Source: Ferrimicrobium sp. | GTDB lineage: Bacteria; Actinomycetota; Acidimicrobiia; Acidimicrobiales; Acidimicrobiaceae | DNA: 51,409 nt | Assembly (NCBI GenBank): GCA_022690815.1 | Contig: JALCZJ010000017.1 | Coordinates: forward strand, 1-51,409 | Direction: 5' to 3' | Shown: positions 17,186 through 26,554 of the stretch, in pieces | Layout: every line of letters begins with the position of its first letter | Numbering within the stretch: position 1 is the first letter of the stretch | Notes under the pieces: generated by a model | What the model saw: only the letters and a program-made list of their open reading frames with translations | Databases searched by the model: none | Told to the model about the DNA's origin: nothing | Translations under genes and position numbers: made by a program

Positions 17186-17380
17186 TTACTGCCCGCCCTT
17201 TTGTACATAGTTTCGAACGAACTCCTCAGCGTTATCCTCCAGCACCTCGTCGATCTCGTCCAGGATGTCATCAAGTTCAGCCTTCAACTGGTCAGAGCGC
17301 TCAGCCGAAGGTACTACCTCCTCTTCGACGACCTCATCACGATTCGATGACGACTTTCGAACTTGTTCACGTTCAGCCAT
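17186..17380 (-). CDS. pup: Prokaryotic ubiquitin-like protein Pup
   Basis: 64 aa, intrinsically disordered protein tag that is ligated to substrates to mark them for the proteasome. The C-terminus is NYVQKGGQ: the Gln form, which Dop must deamidate to Glu before PafA can use it. Residues 25-52 are the acidic, Leu/Ile-rich segment that forms a helix with the ARC coiled coil. ATG start behind GAGGTGG. It lies 31 bp after dop and 73 bp before prcB, all on the same strand. Confidence 0.99.
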   Translation of the reverse strand: MAEREQVRKSSSNRDEVVEEEVVPSAERSDQLKAELDDILDEIDEVLEDNAEEFVRNYVQKGGQ

Positions 17381-17411
17381 AGATCCACCTCACCTTTGCA
17401 CTTTATCCTAC

Positions 17412-18905
17412 TTAGGAACCTAATGCTTCGAGTAACTCTTGCGCACTGTGTACTCGCCGCAATAGCTCACCAACGTGACTCTCAGTACCACGAAGAGGAT
17501 CCATCATGGGCACACGACGCAGTGGATCCGACCCCAAATCAAAGATGATCGAGTCCCAGTTGGCAGCCGCGATTGCACCAGGAAATCTCGCCAGGCAAGT
17601 CCCACGAAAATACGCTCGGGTGTCGGGGGGTGGATTACTCACCGCCCAACTCACATCGGCGTCATCAAGCATTCGCTGCATCGGCAATCGACGAAACAGC
17701 GACTTTTCGGGACGCATGTCGTGGTACTGCAGATCAATAGCGGCAAGCCTTGGGTCAATTGCATCAACCTGATGACGCTCTTGATAGCCTCGAACCAATT
17801 GCCACTTCGCCACCCAGTCGAGGGTGTCGGCCATGGCGATCGGGTCGCGCTCGAGGCCCTCAAGCACGCGTTCCCACTCTGCCAGCAATGCGGGGCCATC
17901 CGTCTCGTTACCAAGATAGGCCATACCGACATGTTCGGCATGCTCCAGAGCACGCTCAAGATAGGCGTACTGTACTTCAAGCGCGCGCATGCGACGACCA
18001 TCCTGGAGTAACACCGTGCGCTCGAGCGTCGTGTCCCACGAGATCTCGCGCAATGCCCCCACTGGATCAGCCAACTCAATCTTGAGATCCCTCAAAACGC
18101 CATCCTCGATCATCGCCAACACGATGGCCGTCAGTCCGAGCTTCAACCAGGTTGACCGCTCGGATAGATTGGCATCGCCGAGAATCACGTGCAATCGTCG
18201 AAAGCGCTGGCCGTCAGAGTGCGGCTCATCCCGGGTATTGATGATGGGCCGCTTAAGTGTCGTCTCGAGACCGACCTCCTCTTCAAAAAAATCAGCACGC
18301 TGCGAGAGCTGAAAGGCAACGTCGGAGGCGGTCTTGCCAGGAAACTCAGATCCCACCTTCCCGGCACCAACGATGATCTGGCGGGTCACGAAGAATGGCA
18401 CCAATTCGCGGACAACTTGCTGGAATGGCACACTCCGGTCGACCAGATAGTTTTCATGACAGCCGTACGAGTTACCCTTACGATCGGAGTTGTTCTTATA
18501 GACGACGATCTCCTGATTCGGGGGGAGAACCCGCTTTGCGCTTGCCATTGCACGGATCATGACCTGCTCTCCCGCCTTGTCGTAGAGCAGAGCCTGCGAC
18601 GGGGAGATGCACTCTGGAGACGAGTACTCAGGGTGGGCATGATCGACATAGAGACGAGCACCATTGGTGAGAACGGCATTGACCAGGTGAGTATCGAGCT
18701 CAATCCCGGATCCCCCATCGAGGGCAAAACCGCGAGCGTCAACCCCCGGAGACTCATCGACGAAATCCCACTCCACGCGATCAGCAAGCCCAGCGACATA
18801 GGCGTTGATCAGCGTGGACGATGTGGTTATTGGGTTGGCATCAGGTGCGCCTGCGACAACGATCCCATACTCAGTCTCGATACCAAGCACCTTCGCTATC
18901 GGCAT
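17412..18905 (-). CDS. dop: Depupylase / Pup deamidase Dop
   Basis: 497 aa, PafA paralogue that deamidates Pup-Gln and hydrolyses Pup from substrates. It opens with KVLGIETEYGIVV, has the Dop-specific insertion loop around residues 40-65 (DESPGVDARG), the catalytic Asp88 in [35 protein letters not shown], and the [12 protein letters not shown] block; the C-terminal PPPDTRAYFRGTCL and FDLGSDPLRRVPMMDP are Dop-type. ATG at 18905 is preceded by GAGGGACG. It lies 39 bp after arc and 31 bp before pup. Confidence 0.98.
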   Translation of the reverse strand: MPIAKVLGIETEYGIVVAGAPDANPITTSSTLINAYVAGLADRVEWDFVDESPGVDARGFALDGGSGIELDTHLVNAVLTNGARLYVDHAHPEYSSPECISPSQALLYDKAGEQVMIRAMASAKRVLPPNQEIVVYKNNSDRKGNSYGCHENYLVDRSVPFQQVVRELVPFFVTRQIIVGAGKVGSEFPGKTASDVAFQLSQRADFFEEEVGLETTLKRPIINTRDEPHSDGQRFRRLHVILGDANLSERSTWLKLGLTAIVLAMIEDGVLRDLKIELADPVGALREISWDTTLERTVLLQDGRRMRALEVQYAYLERALEHAEHVGMAYLGNETDGPALLAEWERVLEGLERDPIAMADTLDWVAKWQLVRGYQERHQVDAIDPRLAAIDLQYHDMRPEKSLFRRLPMQRMLDDADVSWAVSNPPPDTRAYFRGTCLARFPGAIAAANWDSIIFDLGSDPLRRVPMMDPLRGTESHVGELLRRVHSAQELLEALGS

Positions 18906-18944
18906 CGTCCCTCCTCTCGTTCTACGGTTTGACGAACGTAGGTC

Positions 18945-20693
18945 TCATAGGTATTGACCAGTCGCCACCCGCTCGATCGCACGCCCACCTTCAGACCCCT
19001 CCTCCTGGGAGAGAAGAATACGCATGAAGACAATCCGCTCACCCTTCTTGCCCGAGATTTTGGCCCAGTCGTCCGGGTTCGTCGTGTTCGGCAGATCCTC
19101 GTGTTCTTTAAACTCCTTCGCAATTGACTGCAAGAGGTCCTCCTGTGAGATACCAGGTGGATCTCCCGCAATCTCACGCTTGATAGCGAGCTTCTTGGCT
19201 CGACGAACGATATTCTCAATCATCGCGCCAGAGGAGAAGTCCTTGAAGTACAGCACCTCTTTTTCACCGTTTTGATAGGTCACCTCAAGAAATCGATTGC
19301 TATCAACGGCCGCATACATCGTCTCAACCGTCGCCTCAATCATCCGCTGCACAGCAACTGCAGCATCACCATTGCCGAGCCGATCGACCTCATTCTTGTC
19401 GATGGGAAGATCTGGCGTAAGATATCGTGAAAAGATCTGGCGAGCCGCTTGACTATCGGGACGCTGGATCTTGATCTTGACATCCAACCGACCTGGTCGC
19501 AGGATGGCAGGGTCGATGAGATCTTCACGATTGGATGCTCCAATGACGATGACGTTGCGTAACGTCTCGACACCGTCGATCTCAGCAAGCAACTGAGGGA
19601 CGACCGTCGATTCCATATCCGAGCTGATTCCACTGCCACGCGTACGGAACAACGAATCCATCTCGTCAAAGAAGACGATGACCGGCATCCCTTCTTCAGC
19701 CTTCTCTCGAGCTCGCTGGAAGATGAGTCGAATCTGGCGCTCGGTCTCACCCACGTACTTGTTGAGCAACTCAGGGCCCTTAACGTTCAGAAAGTAGCTC
19801 TTCACACTCCGCCCAGAAGTCTGCTCGATCTTCTTTGCCAACGAGTTGGCGACGGCCTTTGCGATGAGCGTCTTACCGCAGCCTGGAGGGCCGTACAACA
19901 AGATACCCTTCGGGGCTGGCAGCTGGTAGAGGGAGAAGAGGTCACGATGGAGAAATGGCAGTTCAACAGCGTCCTGGATCTCCTCGATCTGTCGATCGAG
20001 CCCACCGATATCGTTGTAACTGATGTCAGGAACCTCCTCAAGAGCGAGCTCCTCGACCTCGGGCTTTGGCAACAGCTCCAACACCATGGACGACCTCGGG
20101 TCGATCAAGACGCTGTCACCAACCCTGATGCGATCGGCGCGGAGGGCGCCACTGAGGATCCCAACACGCTCATCATCGCCACGCCCAACCACGATGACCC
20201 TCTCACCATCATCGAGTACGTCCTTGACCATGGCGACCTCACCGCTGCGGTCCACACCGCGTACACCAATCACGGCAAAGGACTCGTTGAGCGTAACCTC
20301 TTGGCCATGGCGAAGATCCGCAAGTGTGATATCGGGGTGCACCGCTACCTTCATCTTGCGACCTGACGAGATGACATCCACCGTCTCGTCATCGTTGACT
20401 CCAACGAACACTCCGTAGGCTGCTGGCGGTTGGGTAAGTTTCTCAACCTCCTCGCGCAGATTTGCGATGTGTTCCCGAGCCTGTTGCAGCGTAAACGTCA
20501 GCTTCTCGTTCTTCGCCTGCAACTGCGAGAGTGCCCCCGAGACCTCCAAGAGCTTCTCTTCAAGAACCCGCTCACGCGAGGGCGCATCGTTCATTCTTTG
20601 ACGCAGCTCCTGGACTTCAACTTGGAGCGCAGTAACCATCTGCTGTTCATCAACTGCAGCATCGTTGTCGTAGGGCTTGTTGCGATCGACCAT
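18945..20693 (-). CDS. arc: Proteasome-associated AAA ATPase ARC/Mpa
   Basis: 582 aa hexameric unfoldase that captures pupylated proteins and threads them into the PrcAB core. Residues about 20-88 form the coiled coil that binds Pup, followed by the two OB-type domains (95-210) and one AAA module with Walker A GPPGCGKT at about 268-275 and a FFDEMDS Walker B. The C-terminus is ATGQYL, the GQYL motif that docks in the alpha ring. ATG at 20691-20693 is chosen over the GTG one codon earlier because GGAGG is 6 nt away from it. First gene of the proteasome series; mpa is the mycobacterial name. Confidence 0.98.
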   Translation of the reverse strand: MVDRNKPYDNDAAVDEQQMVTALQVEVQELRQRMNDAPSRERVLEEKLLEVSGALSQLQAKNEKLTFTLQQAREHIANLREEVEKLTQPPAAYGVFVGVNDDETVDVISSGRKMKVAVHPDITLADLRHGQEVTLNESFAVIGVRGVDRSGEVAMVKDVLDDGERVIVVGRGDDERVGILSGALRADRIRVGDSVLIDPRSSMVLELLPKPEVEELALEEVPDISYNDIGGLDRQIEEIQDAVELPFLHRDLFSLYQLPAPKGILLYGPPGCGKTLIAKAVANSLAKKIEQTSGRSVKSYFLNVKGPELLNKYVGETERQIRLIFQRAREKAEEGMPVIVFFDEMDSLFRTRGSGISSDMESTVVPQLLAEIDGVETLRNVIVIGASNREDLIDPAILRPGRLDVKIKIQRPDSQAARQIFSRYLTPDLPIDKNEVDRLGNGDAAVAVQRMIEATVETMYAAVDSNRFLEVTYQNGEKEVLYFKDFSSGAMIENIVRRAKKLAIKREIAGDPPGISQEDLLQSIAKEFKEHEDLPNTTNPDDWAKISGKKGERIVFMRILLSQEEGSEGGRAIERVATGQYL

Positions 20694-20849
20694 CACGCCT
20701 CCTTCCTTTCTTCACGCTACCCGAGTAGCAGCGAAATTAGAACCCTCACAAAGCAGCTAGACTCAAGCATGTTCTTCACCGCGAGGTGCTGAGCCAAAGG
20801 GCGCTGATATTCAAGCCAAACAATCGAACCCCAATTGGAAAGGACCTTG

Positions 20850-21086
20850 ATGAAAGTCTGGATTGACCAGGATCTTTGCACCGGCGATGGCCTCTGTGAG
20901 GAGATTTGTCCCTCGGTCTTTACGCTTCTCGACGACGGGCTTGCCTACGTGAAGGAAGGCCAAGAGGTCTTTAACAATCCTGGTGGTGCAGCCCAAATGG
21001 CCCCCGTGCCAGCGGATCTGGAGGATGCCGTTACTGAGGCTAGCGAAGAGTGCCCTGGGGAATGCATCTTCGTCGAGCACGACTGA
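20850..21086 (+). CDS. Small ferredoxin, Asp-ligand type
   Basis: 78 aa, soluble electron-transfer protein. The cluster motif is C-T-G-D-G-L-C-E-E-I-C-P with a later E-C-P, that is C-x2-D-x2-C-x3-C-P...CP, the same arrangement as the Pyrococcus-type ferredoxin in which Asp replaces the second Cys ligand; such proteins interchange [3Fe-4S] and [4Fe-4S]. One extra cysteine lies after the CP motif (ECPGECIF). ATG at 20850 has GGAAAGGA 5 nt upstream. It is divergent from arc, separated by 156 bp. Redox partner is unknown. Confidence 0.92.
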   Translation: MKVWIDQDLCTGDGLCEEICPSVFTLLDDGLAYVKEGQEVFNNPGGAAQMAPVPADLEDAVTEASEECPGECIFVEHD

Positions 21087-21501
21087 CGGTTTCACAAGCC
21101 TGTCGAACAAGGCGTTCTCACAAGACTGTCGCACGCATCGAACCTTAGTCACACGTTCGCTAGTTCGCCGTTGCTTGCGCGCCGCTGTCGAGTTCGGCAC
21201 CTTTGCAATGACCAGGTGCGGTGGGCTGGAGTGGTTGCGGGGTCTCGCGCCTGAAAGTATCGCAGTCAACGTGTAATCAAGGGGTGCTCGCGTTTGCCCA
21301 CGGCGCATCGCGACCACCTTGGTGTCGCATATTTGACCAACAATGGCTGATCACAACGAAGTTCTCCCCACTACAGCAGCAGTCCAAGGTTGTCGATCAC
21401 ACCCACGCAACGATCCGACAGCCATTTAAAGCAACTACCGAAGGAGTCAGCCAAACGCCGATTCGCGAGCAACGGTTGCGCTACCTCGATGAGCTAATGC
21501 G
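21087..21501. other. 415-bp gap between ferredoxin and trmI
   Basis: The two flanking genes are convergent. The open frames here are not protein-like and lack ribosome-binding sites. No terminator hairpin with T-run was recognised on either strand. Confidence 0.4.
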
Positions 21502-22359
21502 CTAGTCGGTCTGCGGTTCAGGATCGGTCAGGGTCTCATCGTTATCAACAACAGTCTCGGCGTTGTCATGCACCGGCCTCGGAGCCGAGGCCCTGGCACT
21601 GATAATAAACCCGGTATGACCGATCATCTTTTGTTCAGGACGCACCACGTCGCCGCTGACCACCCAGTTGCGCTCGAGGATCTCCTTCACCGCGTCGATG
21701 GAGAGGTGGTTGGCGCGCATGGCCCGCACTGTCTCTTGGACCTGATTGATATTGGTGACATAGACGACCACTCGTCCATCGGAGGCCAACAGCGGGCGAA
21801 GATGAGCCACGACAAGCCAGGGGTCCAGAAGGTCGAGCACGATTCGATCAAAGCAACCAGAGAGCTCAACCTCCATGACGTTGCCCACGACGATCTCTAG
21901 CTGGCCGTGCAGCGAGGCCGGTAGGTAGCTCTCGACGTTTTTTTGTCCCCGATGGGCGAAGTCCTCTCGCTTCTCAATCGTAACGACATGAGCCCCTTGG
22001 CGCAAGAGTCCCATCGTCATCGCACCGGAGCCAAACCCAGCCTCGAGCACTCGATGCCCTGGTTCCAGTGACAGAGCACCAAGCATCGCGGCGATGTCTT
22101 TAGGATAGATAATCTGTGCACCACGCGGCATCTCAAGGACGATGTCCTCAAATGATGGCGCCCATACTGCCAACGACGAACCTGATCGAGTCGCAACCGT
22201 TGCACCTGACTCGATCCCAATCACGGAGTCATGCTCCAAGAGTCCGCGATGGGTGTTTACACTCGCCCCAGCCTTGAGTCGGAGCAAGAGCCGACGACCC
22301 CGTGGATCAACCACAAGAACCCAGGACCCATCCTGAAACACACGCTCGATGGTGGTCAC
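21502..22359 (-). CDS. trmI: tRNA (adenine-58-N1)-methyltransferase TrmI
   Basis: 285 aa SAM-dependent methyltransferase that modifies A58 in the tRNA T-loop. An N-terminal beta domain precedes a Rossmann fold with RGAQIIYPKD, the VLEAGFGSGAMTMGL SAM-binding loop (motif I), the VTIEKRE acidic motif, and DRIVLDLLDPW. A disordered acidic tail of about 30 residues is extra. GTG at 22357-22359 overlaps the stop of the upstream small gene as GTGA. In M. tuberculosis the orthologue also lies near mpa, so the neighbourhood is conserved. Confidence 0.94.
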   Translation of the reverse strand: MTTIERVFQDGSWVLVVDPRGRRLLLRLKAGASVNTHRGLLEHDSVIGIESGATVATRSGSSLAVWAPSFEDIVLEMPRGAQIIYPKDIAAMLGALSLEPGHRVLEAGFGSGAMTMGLLRQGAHVVTIEKREDFAHRGQKNVESYLPASLHGQLEIVVGNVMEVELSGCFDRIVLDLLDPWLVVAHLRPLLASDGRVVVYVTNINQVQETVRAMRANHLSIDAVKEILERNWVVSGDVVRPEQKMIGHTGFIISARASAPRPVHDNAETVVDNDETLTDPEPQTD

Positions 22360-22607
22360 CTCTGCGATCGCGGCGTGGCCTTGATCAGGTAACGAGCACC
22401 ATCAGCGAGGTCCAAACGGGTAGATCCTCGGGACGCTGGAAATCGCCGACTCAACGCCCCTTTGGTGATTGCTCGAATGACATAGACCGCGAATCCACCA
22501 GCCAGAAGCCACCGATTGTTCGCGTTAACAAAAATCCAACGCAGGCTGCGGGCAAGAATCGCCGATGGCCGAAGCGAAGCCAGGACGGGCCTACGAGCCA
22601 TCCGCAC
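22356..22607 (-). CDS. Small basic protein of unknown function
   Basis: 83 aa, rich in Arg, with one hydrophobic stretch around residues 31-45 (NRWLLAGGFAVYVIRAI) suggesting membrane association. Its stop overlaps the GTG of trmI (GTGA, 22356-22359), so the two are probably co-translated. No family recognised. Confidence 0.6.
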   Translation of the reverse strand: MRMARRPVLASLRPSAILARSLRWIFVNANNRWLLAGGFAVYVIRAITKGALSRRFPASRGSTRLDLADGARYLIKATPRSQR

Positions 22608-22610
22608 CCC

Positions 22611-22817
22611 TTAGAGTCTTGTGATTTCAATCACCGAGGTCTTGTTATGACCTCGGCGATAACCGGCTACGAAGGCAACAAGGACAAGTGCACCAGCTGC
22701 CAGACCAACAAAACCGGGAAACGCCGGCCTCAACGTTTTAAAAGAGCTATCGGCGGTTCGTTGCACCCCACGAAACGAATTCTCAACATCCGAGAGACTG
22801 ATCTTCTTTGCCGCCAT
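22611..22817 (-). CDS. Small single-pass membrane protein
   Basis: 68 aa from the third of three consecutive ATGs, which gives a proper 6-nt spacing to GAGGGAG. N-terminal KKISLSDVENSFRGVQR, then one transmembrane helix at about residues 35-52 (FVGLAAGALVLVAFVAGYRRGH). Separated by 3 bp from the next downstream gene and overlapping the upstream gene by its alternative ATG. Function unknown; in the string with trmI. Confidence 0.6.
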   Translation of the reverse strand: MAAKKISLSDVENSFRGVQRTADSSFKTLRPAFPGFVGLAAGALVLVAFVAGYRRGHNKTSVIEITRL

Positions 22818-22819
22818 CA

Positions 22820-23116
22820 TCATCTCCCTCGCTTTCCAATGCGGGCTAGCGTAATTCCCAACACGACACCGACAACCACCAGGGTAATAAGGTAAGGCAA
22901 CCAGTTAAGATGGCCATGAAAAGTAGAGCCCGTCTCATCTTGGAGAACCCGTAAGAGACCGAGTGCCACCAGAACAAAACCAAACGCTGTCAGCAACGAT
23001 GCGACGATCCCCCAGACTAACAAGCCACCCAGTCGCTTCGCTGGATCGACTGTTTCCTGCTTGACGTAGTTAAGCGACGTCGATACTGCTGATTTGAGAT
23101 CATCCCGCTGACTCAC
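22820..23116 (-). CDS. Two-helix membrane protein, holin/phage-type-like
   Basis: 98 aa from GTG at 23114-23116, with GGGAGG 8 nt upstream. Two membrane segments (GGLLVWGIVASLLTAFGFVL and WLPYLITLVVVGVVLGI) are joined by a loop with QDETGSTFHGHL. The organisation resembles small Acidimicrobiia or actinobacterial membrane proteins annotated as putative holin superfamily III, which is from memory. First gene of the trmI string; stop overlaps the next ATG (ATGA). Confidence 0.65.
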   Translation of the reverse strand: MSQRDDLKSAVSTSLNYVKQETVDPAKRLGGLLVWGIVASLLTAFGFVLVALGLLRVLQDETGSTFHGHLNWLPYLITLVVVGVVLGITLARIGKRGR

Positions 23117-23314
23117 CCCAAAAGCCTCCCCACCGAAGAACAAACCGATCGGTTCACATTAGGATAGCAGCGTAATCACCGCTCAACCCCACCCAGGCGA
23201 TCGTTCGGTCGGCCCGCGATGGCGTCGATCGACAATGGTTCTTCTTCGGTATCACCGGCAACTTCGTGACGCCAAATCGATGGGGTGCGGTGACTATGGA
23301 TGCAAAGGAGTGAG

Positions 23315-24058
23315 ATGGCTAACTTTCGCTACGAAATTACTGATGACATACCTGGGTGCTTTGCCAATCACGTGGTTACCCATCTGGAGAGTGGCGGACT
23401 CGTTCTCCTCTCTGGTGGACATACCATCTTAGAGCTCATCGCTGCGCTGCGCGATGCCCTTACAGCCTACGACGGCAAGCCGCTGGCCATCGGCCAGGTA
23501 GACGAGCGCCTCGTCCCATCCGATGATGATCGATCCAACTGGCACCATATCGCCCAAGGTCTCGGTCCTCTTGGCCAGATCGAATTGCCGATGGTGAAGT
23601 GCCACACGCCAACCGAGCGTCAACTCCTCGCCGATACCGACGCGTCAGACCGAAGTACCGTTGAGGCGCGTGCCTCACTCGCAAAGGGCTACGCAAAGCG
23701 ATACGAATTCCTCCTAGCTGAGTACCAACCATGGTCGGTTGTGCACCTTGGACTCGGCGCTGACGGACACACCGCCTCGCTGTTCCCCAATTCACCGGGA
23801 CTCGCTCAACACAACGCCATGGTCATCGCCAACTCAGATCCCTCCCACACCAATCCGCTAGAACGCATCACCTTGACCTTCCCCGCGCTCAACCGCTTCC
23901 GCTTCCGCCTGATCGTCGCCACCGGCAAGGACAAGGCGGCGATCGTCGAACGAGCACTCTTTGGGGATGGATTGCCGATTCACTCACTCGATCGCAAGAA
24001 CACGCTCCTCTTGGTAGACAGCGCCGCCGCGGCCGCGCTGTCTAATTCCGAGGCGTAA
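23315..24058 (+). CDS. pgl: 6-phosphogluconolactonase
   Basis: 247 aa, hydrolyses 6-phosphogluconolactone in the oxidative pentose phosphate pathway, cytoplasmic. Family landmarks are LSGGHT near the N-terminus, QVDERLVPSDDDRSN, and LGLGADGHTASLFPNSP with the GADGHTAS motif typical of the NagB/DevB superfamily. ATG at 23315 has AAAGGAG upstream. It stands alone without zwf or gnd beside it, which is unusual, since pgl is often next to zwf. Confidence 0.94.
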   Translation: MANFRYEITDDIPGCFANHVVTHLESGGLVLLSGGHTILELIAALRDALTAYDGKPLAIGQVDERLVPSDDDRSNWHHIAQGLGPLGQIELPMVKCHTPTERQLLADTDASDRSTVEARASLAKGYAKRYEFLLAEYQPWSVVHLGLGADGHTASLFPNSPGLAQHNAMVIANSDPSHTNPLERITLTFPALNRFRFRLIVATGKDKAAIVERALFGDGLPIHSLDRKNTLLLVDSAAAAALSNSEA

Positions 24059-24074
24059 AGCGCGCTACAACCCA

Positions 24075-24116
24075 CAATCGTCAGAAACCAATCGTCAGAA
24101 ACCAATCGTCAGAAAC
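24075..24116 (+). repeat. Three 14-bp tandem repeats
   Basis: The 14-mer CAATCGTCAGAAAC occurs three times head to tail at 24075-24088, 24089-24102 and 24103-24116, without mismatch. It lies in the gap between pgl and fbiC, ending about 135 bp before the fbiC ATG. No ORF uses it. Could be replication slippage or a repeated protein-binding site. Confidence 0.9.
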
Positions 24117-24250
24117 ATAGCCATGCACCCAACAACACGGCGGATCGGGGCAGCTCAATAGGTCTTTGGATTGGGAGGCTGCGCGCATCTAGACAGATTC
24201 GATGGGTGGCGCGCCAATCACTGTGAAGGGACGGTGGCTAAGGTGGTCAT

Positions 24251-26554
24251 ATGCAGATGAACCCAACCCGATGGTCGACTCAGAAGCTACTCACTGAAGC
24301 CGCTAAGCTTCGTGACCGTAACGGGGGCCGCCTCATCACCTATTCACCCAAGGCTTTCTTCCCCTTTACCATGCTGTGTCGCGACAGCTGTGGTTACTGC
24401 ACCTTCGCGAAAGCACCGGCCCGTCTCACCAAGGCCTACATGGACCTCGACGAGGTGCAAGAGCTTGCAGATAACGCCTCTGCTTACGGAGCCATCGAGG
24501 CGCTCTTCACGCTTGGAGAACGCCCCGAGGAACGCTACGCGGTCGCACGAGAGGAGCTAGAACGCAAAGGCTATTCGTCGACGGTCGACTACCTCCACAA
24601 GGGTGCCGAAATCGCTCTCGCCGGGCATCTACTCCCACACATCAACGCAGGGACGCTCACCCCAGATGAATTGACGCGGCTGCGTTCGGTCGCTGTGTCC
24701 ATGGGCATCATGGTCGAGTCCGTGAACGAGTCCCTCCCCTGTCATCGGCTCGCACCAGACAAGAAGCCAAATCGGCGCCTCCAAACGCTGCGAGACGCAG
24801 GAGTGCTCGCCATCCCGATGACCACCGGCCTGCTAATCGGCATCGGGGACAGTGAGGAGGATCGCCTCAATGGCCTGCTCGCAATCGCCAATATCGCGAA
24901 CGAATACGGCAACATCCAAGAGGTCATCATTCAGAACTTCCTACCAAAGCCTGGAACCCAGATGGCACACACCCTGGAACCTTCGCGCGAGGAGTACCTG
25001 AGATCGATCGCGCTGGCGAGGCTGATTCTGCCAGAAACCGTAAGCCTTCAGGCTCCGCCGAACCTCTCCGATGACCCAGGCGAGCTGGTTGGGGCCGGTA
25101 TCAACGATTTCGGTGGCATCTCTCGGGTCACCCCTGATCACGTCAACCCTGAGCGACCTTGGCCCAATATTGAGCAGCTCACCGAACGTCTTGCCCAGCT
25201 CGACTTCGCCCTCGTTCCACGGCTCCCGATTTATCCCTCGTATGTAAACGAGATGTCGAAATGGGTTGACGCCACGCTGGTACCTGCGGTAAACTACCAT
25301 CGCGACCAACTCGGCTTCGCGCGCGAGCATCGGTGGTTTTCTGGGGAACCTGCGGTCTTTCCCACCAGCGTGTTCGCGAAATCGAATGTTCGATCATCCC
25401 AACCTGGTTGGCTCACCGAGCTAGCCGACGAGCTCGGTGCCGGTCGCGAAGCACCCGTAGAACTCCTCCGGGCTGCGGGCTCTGCCAAAGGCTTCGACGT
25501 AATGGGCGTCGTTGAACTGGCCGACGATCTACGTCGCCGAACGGTTGGAGATGTCGTCACCTATGTGGCAAACCGCAACATCAATTACACCAATATTTGT
25601 ACCTTCAAGTGCCGCTTCTGTGCCTTCTCCAAAGGACCACTCTCACTCAACTTACGTGGCACTCCATACCTTTTGAGCATGAATGAAATCCTTGACAAGG
25701 TTGGAGAGGCCAAAGAGCGTGGGGCTACTGAGGTATGCCTCCAAGGTGGGATCCACCCCACCTTCGACGGCGAATACTATCTCAGCATTGCCAAGGCCAT
25801 CCACACCAACTATCCATCCATCCATCTGCACGGATTCTCAGCTCTGGAGGTTTTTACCGGAGCTAAGCGGCTCAAGCTCGCGCTAAGCGACTACCTCCAA
25901 GAACTCCACGACGCAGGTCTCAAAAGTCTTCCTGGGACAGCGGCAGAGATCCTCTACGACCCCGTCCGGGCTATCCTGTGTCCCGACAAACTGACCACGA
26001 ACGAATGGCTCGAGGTGCATGAAACTGCCCACTCGATCGGACTTCGCTCCAATGTCACCATGATGTTCGGCAGCGTTGAGGAAATCGATGCCGTCATACG
26101 ACACCTTGACGTCACCCGTCAGCTTGGCCGCAAGACACACGGATTCACCGAATTTGTTCCGTTGCCCTTTGTCCACATGGCCACGCCGATCTTCCGTAAC
26201 GGCAAAGCCAGACGTGGGCCGACGCTCCGCGAGACCGTACTCGTCCATGCACTTGGCCGCATCGCCTACCATGGCGTCATCGACAACATCCAGGTAAGTT
26301 GGGTCAAGCTTGGCGTTGACGGCGCAGCGTTCCTCCTTGATTGTGGAGCCAACGATCTGGGTGGCACCTTGATGGAGGAGAGCATCTCACATGCAGCTGG
26401 GGCAACCCATGGTACGGCGCTCACACCACAAGACTTTGCGTTGGTAGCTCAGCGCGCTGGAAGAACCTTGCGCCAACGCACCACGTTCTATGAACCAGTC
26501 GCCGGTCCGTCAGATTCTGCTCCCATGGCTGTTGCCCCAGGGTCATCCCTGTGA
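24251..26554 (+). CDS. fbiC: FbiC: F0 synthase, fused CofG-CofH
   Basis: 767 aa bifunctional radical-SAM enzyme making the deazaflavin core F0 of cofactor F420 from a tyrosine-derived radical product and a pyrimidine precursor. Two C-x3-C-x2-C iron-sulfur motifs are visible: Cys43/47/50 (CRDSCGYC, the CofG-like half) and Cys450/454/457 (CTFKCRFC, the CofH-like half). Mycobacterial FbiC is about 856 aa; this one lacks an N-terminal extension. ATG 24251 has AAGGTGG upstream. The 3-prime end overlaps the following gene by GTGA. Implies that the organism makes F420. Confidence 0.96.
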   Translation: MQMNPTRWSTQKLLTEAAKLRDRNGGRLITYSPKAFFPFTMLCRDSCGYCTFAKAPARLTKAYMDLDEVQELADNASAYGAIEALFTLGERPEERYAVAREELERKGYSSTVDYLHKGAEIALAGHLLPHINAGTLTPDELTRLRSVAVSMGIMVESVNESLPCHRLAPDKKPNRRLQTLRDAGVLAIPMTTGLLIGIGDSEEDRLNGLLAIANIANEYGNIQEVIIQNFLPKPGTQMAHTLEPSREEYLRSIALARLILPETVSLQAPPNLSDDPGELVGAGINDFGGISRVTPDHVNPERPWPNIEQLTERLAQLDFALVPRLPIYPSYVNEMSKWVDATLVPAVNYHRDQLGFAREHRWFSGEPAVFPTSVFAKSNVRSSQPGWLTELADELGAGREAPVELLRAAGSAKGFDVMGVVELADDLRRRTVGDVVTYVANRNINYTNICTFKCRFCAFSKGPLSLNLRGTPYLLSMNEILDKVGEAKERGATEVCLQGGIHPTFDGEYYLSIAKAIHTNYPSIHLHGFSALEVFTGAKRLKLALSDYLQELHDAGLKSLPGTAAEILYDPVRAILCPDKLTTNEWLEVHETAHSIGLRSNVTMMFGSVEEIDAVIRHLDVTRQLGRKTHGFTEFVPLPFVHMATPIFRNGKARRGPTLRETVLVHALGRIAYHGVIDNIQVSWVKLGVDGAAFLLDCGANDLGGTLMEESISHAAGATHGTALTPQDFALVAQRAGRTLRQRTTFYEPVAGPSDSAPMAVAPGSSL

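Noticed and set aside
20811-21317. Minus-strand open frame of 168 aa opposite the ferredoxin
   Set aside because: Antisense shadow; the ferredoxin has clear cluster motifs and a ribosome-binding site.
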